From Embleya hyalina (lineage in GTDB: Bacteria; Actinomycetota; Actinomycetes; Streptomycetales; Streptomycetaceae), in contig NZ_BIFH01000022.1 in assembly GCF_003967355.1 (NCBI RefSeq), forward strand, positions 248,001-312,000: a DNA stretch of 64,000 bases, written 5' to 3'. The notes beneath the pieces were generated by a model, which did not search any database, was not told where the DNA came from, and saw nothing but the letters and a program-made list of their open reading frames with translations. This document shows, one piece after another, positions 62,469-64,000 of the stretch. A program made the translations under genes and the position numbers. Each line of letters opens with the position of its first letter. Within the stretch, counting starts at the first letter, position 1.

Positions 62469-64000
62469 ATGTGGGCCGGCTCGGGAGTGGAGGTTCCCGC
62501 GGGGACGCGGGAGGTGGCGCGGGCGGCGTTTCCCAAGGGCTGCCTGGCGTTGAGGATCCGTGACGGCCTCGGGCCGCTGTTTCGGGACACGGAGTTCAAG
62601 GACGCGTTCGGAGTCCGTGGACGTCCGGGTGTCTCACCCGGCCGATTGGCCTTGGTGAGCGTCTTGCAGTTCGCCGAGAAGCTCACCGACCGTCAGGCCG
62701 CGCACGCGGTGCGGGCCAGAATCGATGTGAAGTATCTGCTCGGTCTGGAACTGACCGATCCGGGCTTCGATCACACCGTGTTGACCGGGTTTCGGGAACG
62801 GCTGCTGACTCATGGCCTGGAGGAGAGGATCCTGGACCTGCTCCTGGAACGGTTGGCCGGAATGGGGTTGGTCGCCCCCGGCGGGCGGCAGCGCACCGAC
62901 TTTGCCTGGAGTTCGTCGGCGAAACACCGCGGGTTGCGCTGGATGCGCTTGCGGCGGCGGCCCCGGACCGGCTGCGTGTGTGGATGGAACCGGCGTAGCA
63001 GGAACGCTACGGAGCACGTATCGATGCATACCGGCTCCCGGTCGACGAACGGGAACGACTCGATATGGCTCGGCGGATCGCCGAGGATGGACATCGGCTG
63101 CTCGAAGCGGTCTTCGCGCCGGCAGCGCCTCCATGGTTGCGGGAGATTCCCGCCGTCACCGTTCTGCGCACGGTGTGGGTGCAGCAGTTCACCCGCACCG
63201 TCGGTGACGGCGAACAGGAGGTGACCTGGCGGGGGAAGGACGATCTCCCGCCGAGCAGGGTACTGATCGCCTCGCCTCGTGATCCACAGGCCCAGTACGC
63301 GAAGAAGCGCGCATCCGCCTGGGTCGGTTACAAGGTCCACCTCAGTGAAAGCTACGACGATCCCGGACGGTCTCGGCGCCCGCACTTGATCACCCACGTC
63401 GTCACGACTGACGCCACGGTCAACGACGCGATGGTCGTCAAGGATGTTCACGACCGTCTCACCGGCAGGAACCTGTTGCCCCCGGAGCACCTCCTGGATG
63501 CGGGCTACACCTCTGCCGAACTCCTGCCGACGGCACCGTCTCTCCGCGGTGTCGACGTCGTCGGCCCGGTGCGGTCGAACAACACCCGCCAGTCTCGCGA
63601 GGCGGACGGCTTCGGCAGGACCGCCTTCACCATCGACCGGCAGGCCGAGCACGCCGTTTGCCCGACCGGGGCCAAGAGCCGATACCGGACAGCCGGGTTG
63701 GACAACCCCCTGCCCGGTGCGTGACCGATGCACTCGATCCACCGGATACGGACGACAATCGACCGTCCGGCCCCGGGAACAGGATGCCGTATTGGAGTGC
63801 GTCCGGGCCGAACAGTCCACAGACGCGTGGAAGGAACGCCACGCGGCCCGCGCAGGAGTCGAAGGCACCATCCATCAGGCCCTCGCGGTCGCCGGGATCC
63901 GCAGGGCCCGCTACATCGGGCGGGCCAAGACGCACCTCGCACACGTTCCCACCGCGACCGCCGTCAACCTCATTCGCCTGGACGCCTGGTGGAACGAAGT
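62469..64000 (+). pseudogene. IS1182-family transposase, disrupted, running off the window
   Basis: Starts with ATG at 62469. The N-terminal part RDTEFKDAFGVRGRPGVSPG and LALVSVLQFAEKLTDRQAAH is DUF772/IS1182. After RQRTD near 62900 the frame breaks with a small deletion, an in-frame TAG follows (about 62998), then a long intact part (63065-63724) carries the DDE core with VVTTDATVNDAMVVKDVHDR and LLDAGYTSAELL. Another shift near 63690 leads to the C-terminal GVEGTIHQALAVAGIRRARY at the window end. At least two lesions make it inactive. Confidence 0.8.

Noticed and set aside
1..64000. tRNA, rRNA, riboswitch or CRISPR features
   Set aside because: I read through the gaps and saw no cloverleaf, rRNA-like, T-box or repeat-spacer pattern; a covariance-model search would be needed to exclude weak RNA elements.

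Overview
The window is 64 kb of very GC-rich DNA with strongly G/C-ending codons, GTG/TTG starts and GTGA/ATGA gene overlaps. It carries actinobacterial families (PadR, TetR, LAL-type LuxR, an ECF41-type sigma factor, a SARP, a Ser/Thr kinase, secreted S1 and S8 proteases). It looks like a chromosomal arm of a Streptomyces-like actinomycete; the genus cannot be fixed from this sequence. Many genes are short, conserved-hypothetical or decayed, as expected of an accessory region.

Layout. 1-1.7 kb: a gene cut by the window edge and a PadR regulator coupled to an unknown protein. 2.0-6.0 kb: a redox module (TetR regulator, FAD-dependent oxidoreductase, WrbA-like quinone reductase, DsbA/FrnE-like protein) joined by shared CGGAA-N4-TTCCG palindromes. 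6.6-16.7 kb: hypothetical, propeller-type and lipoprotein genes and a membrane Ser/Thr kinase. 16.9-22.2 kb: an FtsX-type ABC transporter divergent from a NarL-type two-component system. 22.9-25.8 kb: an ECF41-like sigma factor divergent from two AhpD-like proteins. 26-34.5 kb: an S1-domain protein, two secreted serine proteases and a large LAL regulator. 35.5-45.2 kb: a secreted zinc metallopeptidase, a lower-GC three-gene block with one frameshift, a HEAT protein, a stand-alone ArgJ, decayed sequence and a WD40 protein. 45.7-51.9 kb: small secreted proteins, a cupin, transposase and regulator debris, and a small toxin-antitoxin-like pair.

The main find is at 52.2-61.7 kb on the minus strand: a complete-looking class II two-component lantibiotic locus. 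Reading in the direction of transcription it holds a SARP regulator, an alpha precursor with the CTLTxEC lipid II motif, a beta precursor with the CPTTxCxxxC motif, a first LanM, a LanT with a C39 peptidase domain, and a second LanM. Neither precursor has been given a gene call before in this window and both are short (63 and 55 aa). Four heptamers at an exact 11-bp period precede the alpha gene, and a strong hairpin separates the two precursors from the enzyme genes. Inferred working: the SARP activates the operon, each LanM dehydrates and cyclises one peptide, and LanT removes the leaders and exports both. No dedicated immunity gene is visible. Degenerate Mu-type, IS3 and IS1182 transposases lie on either side, so the locus may have arrived by transfer.
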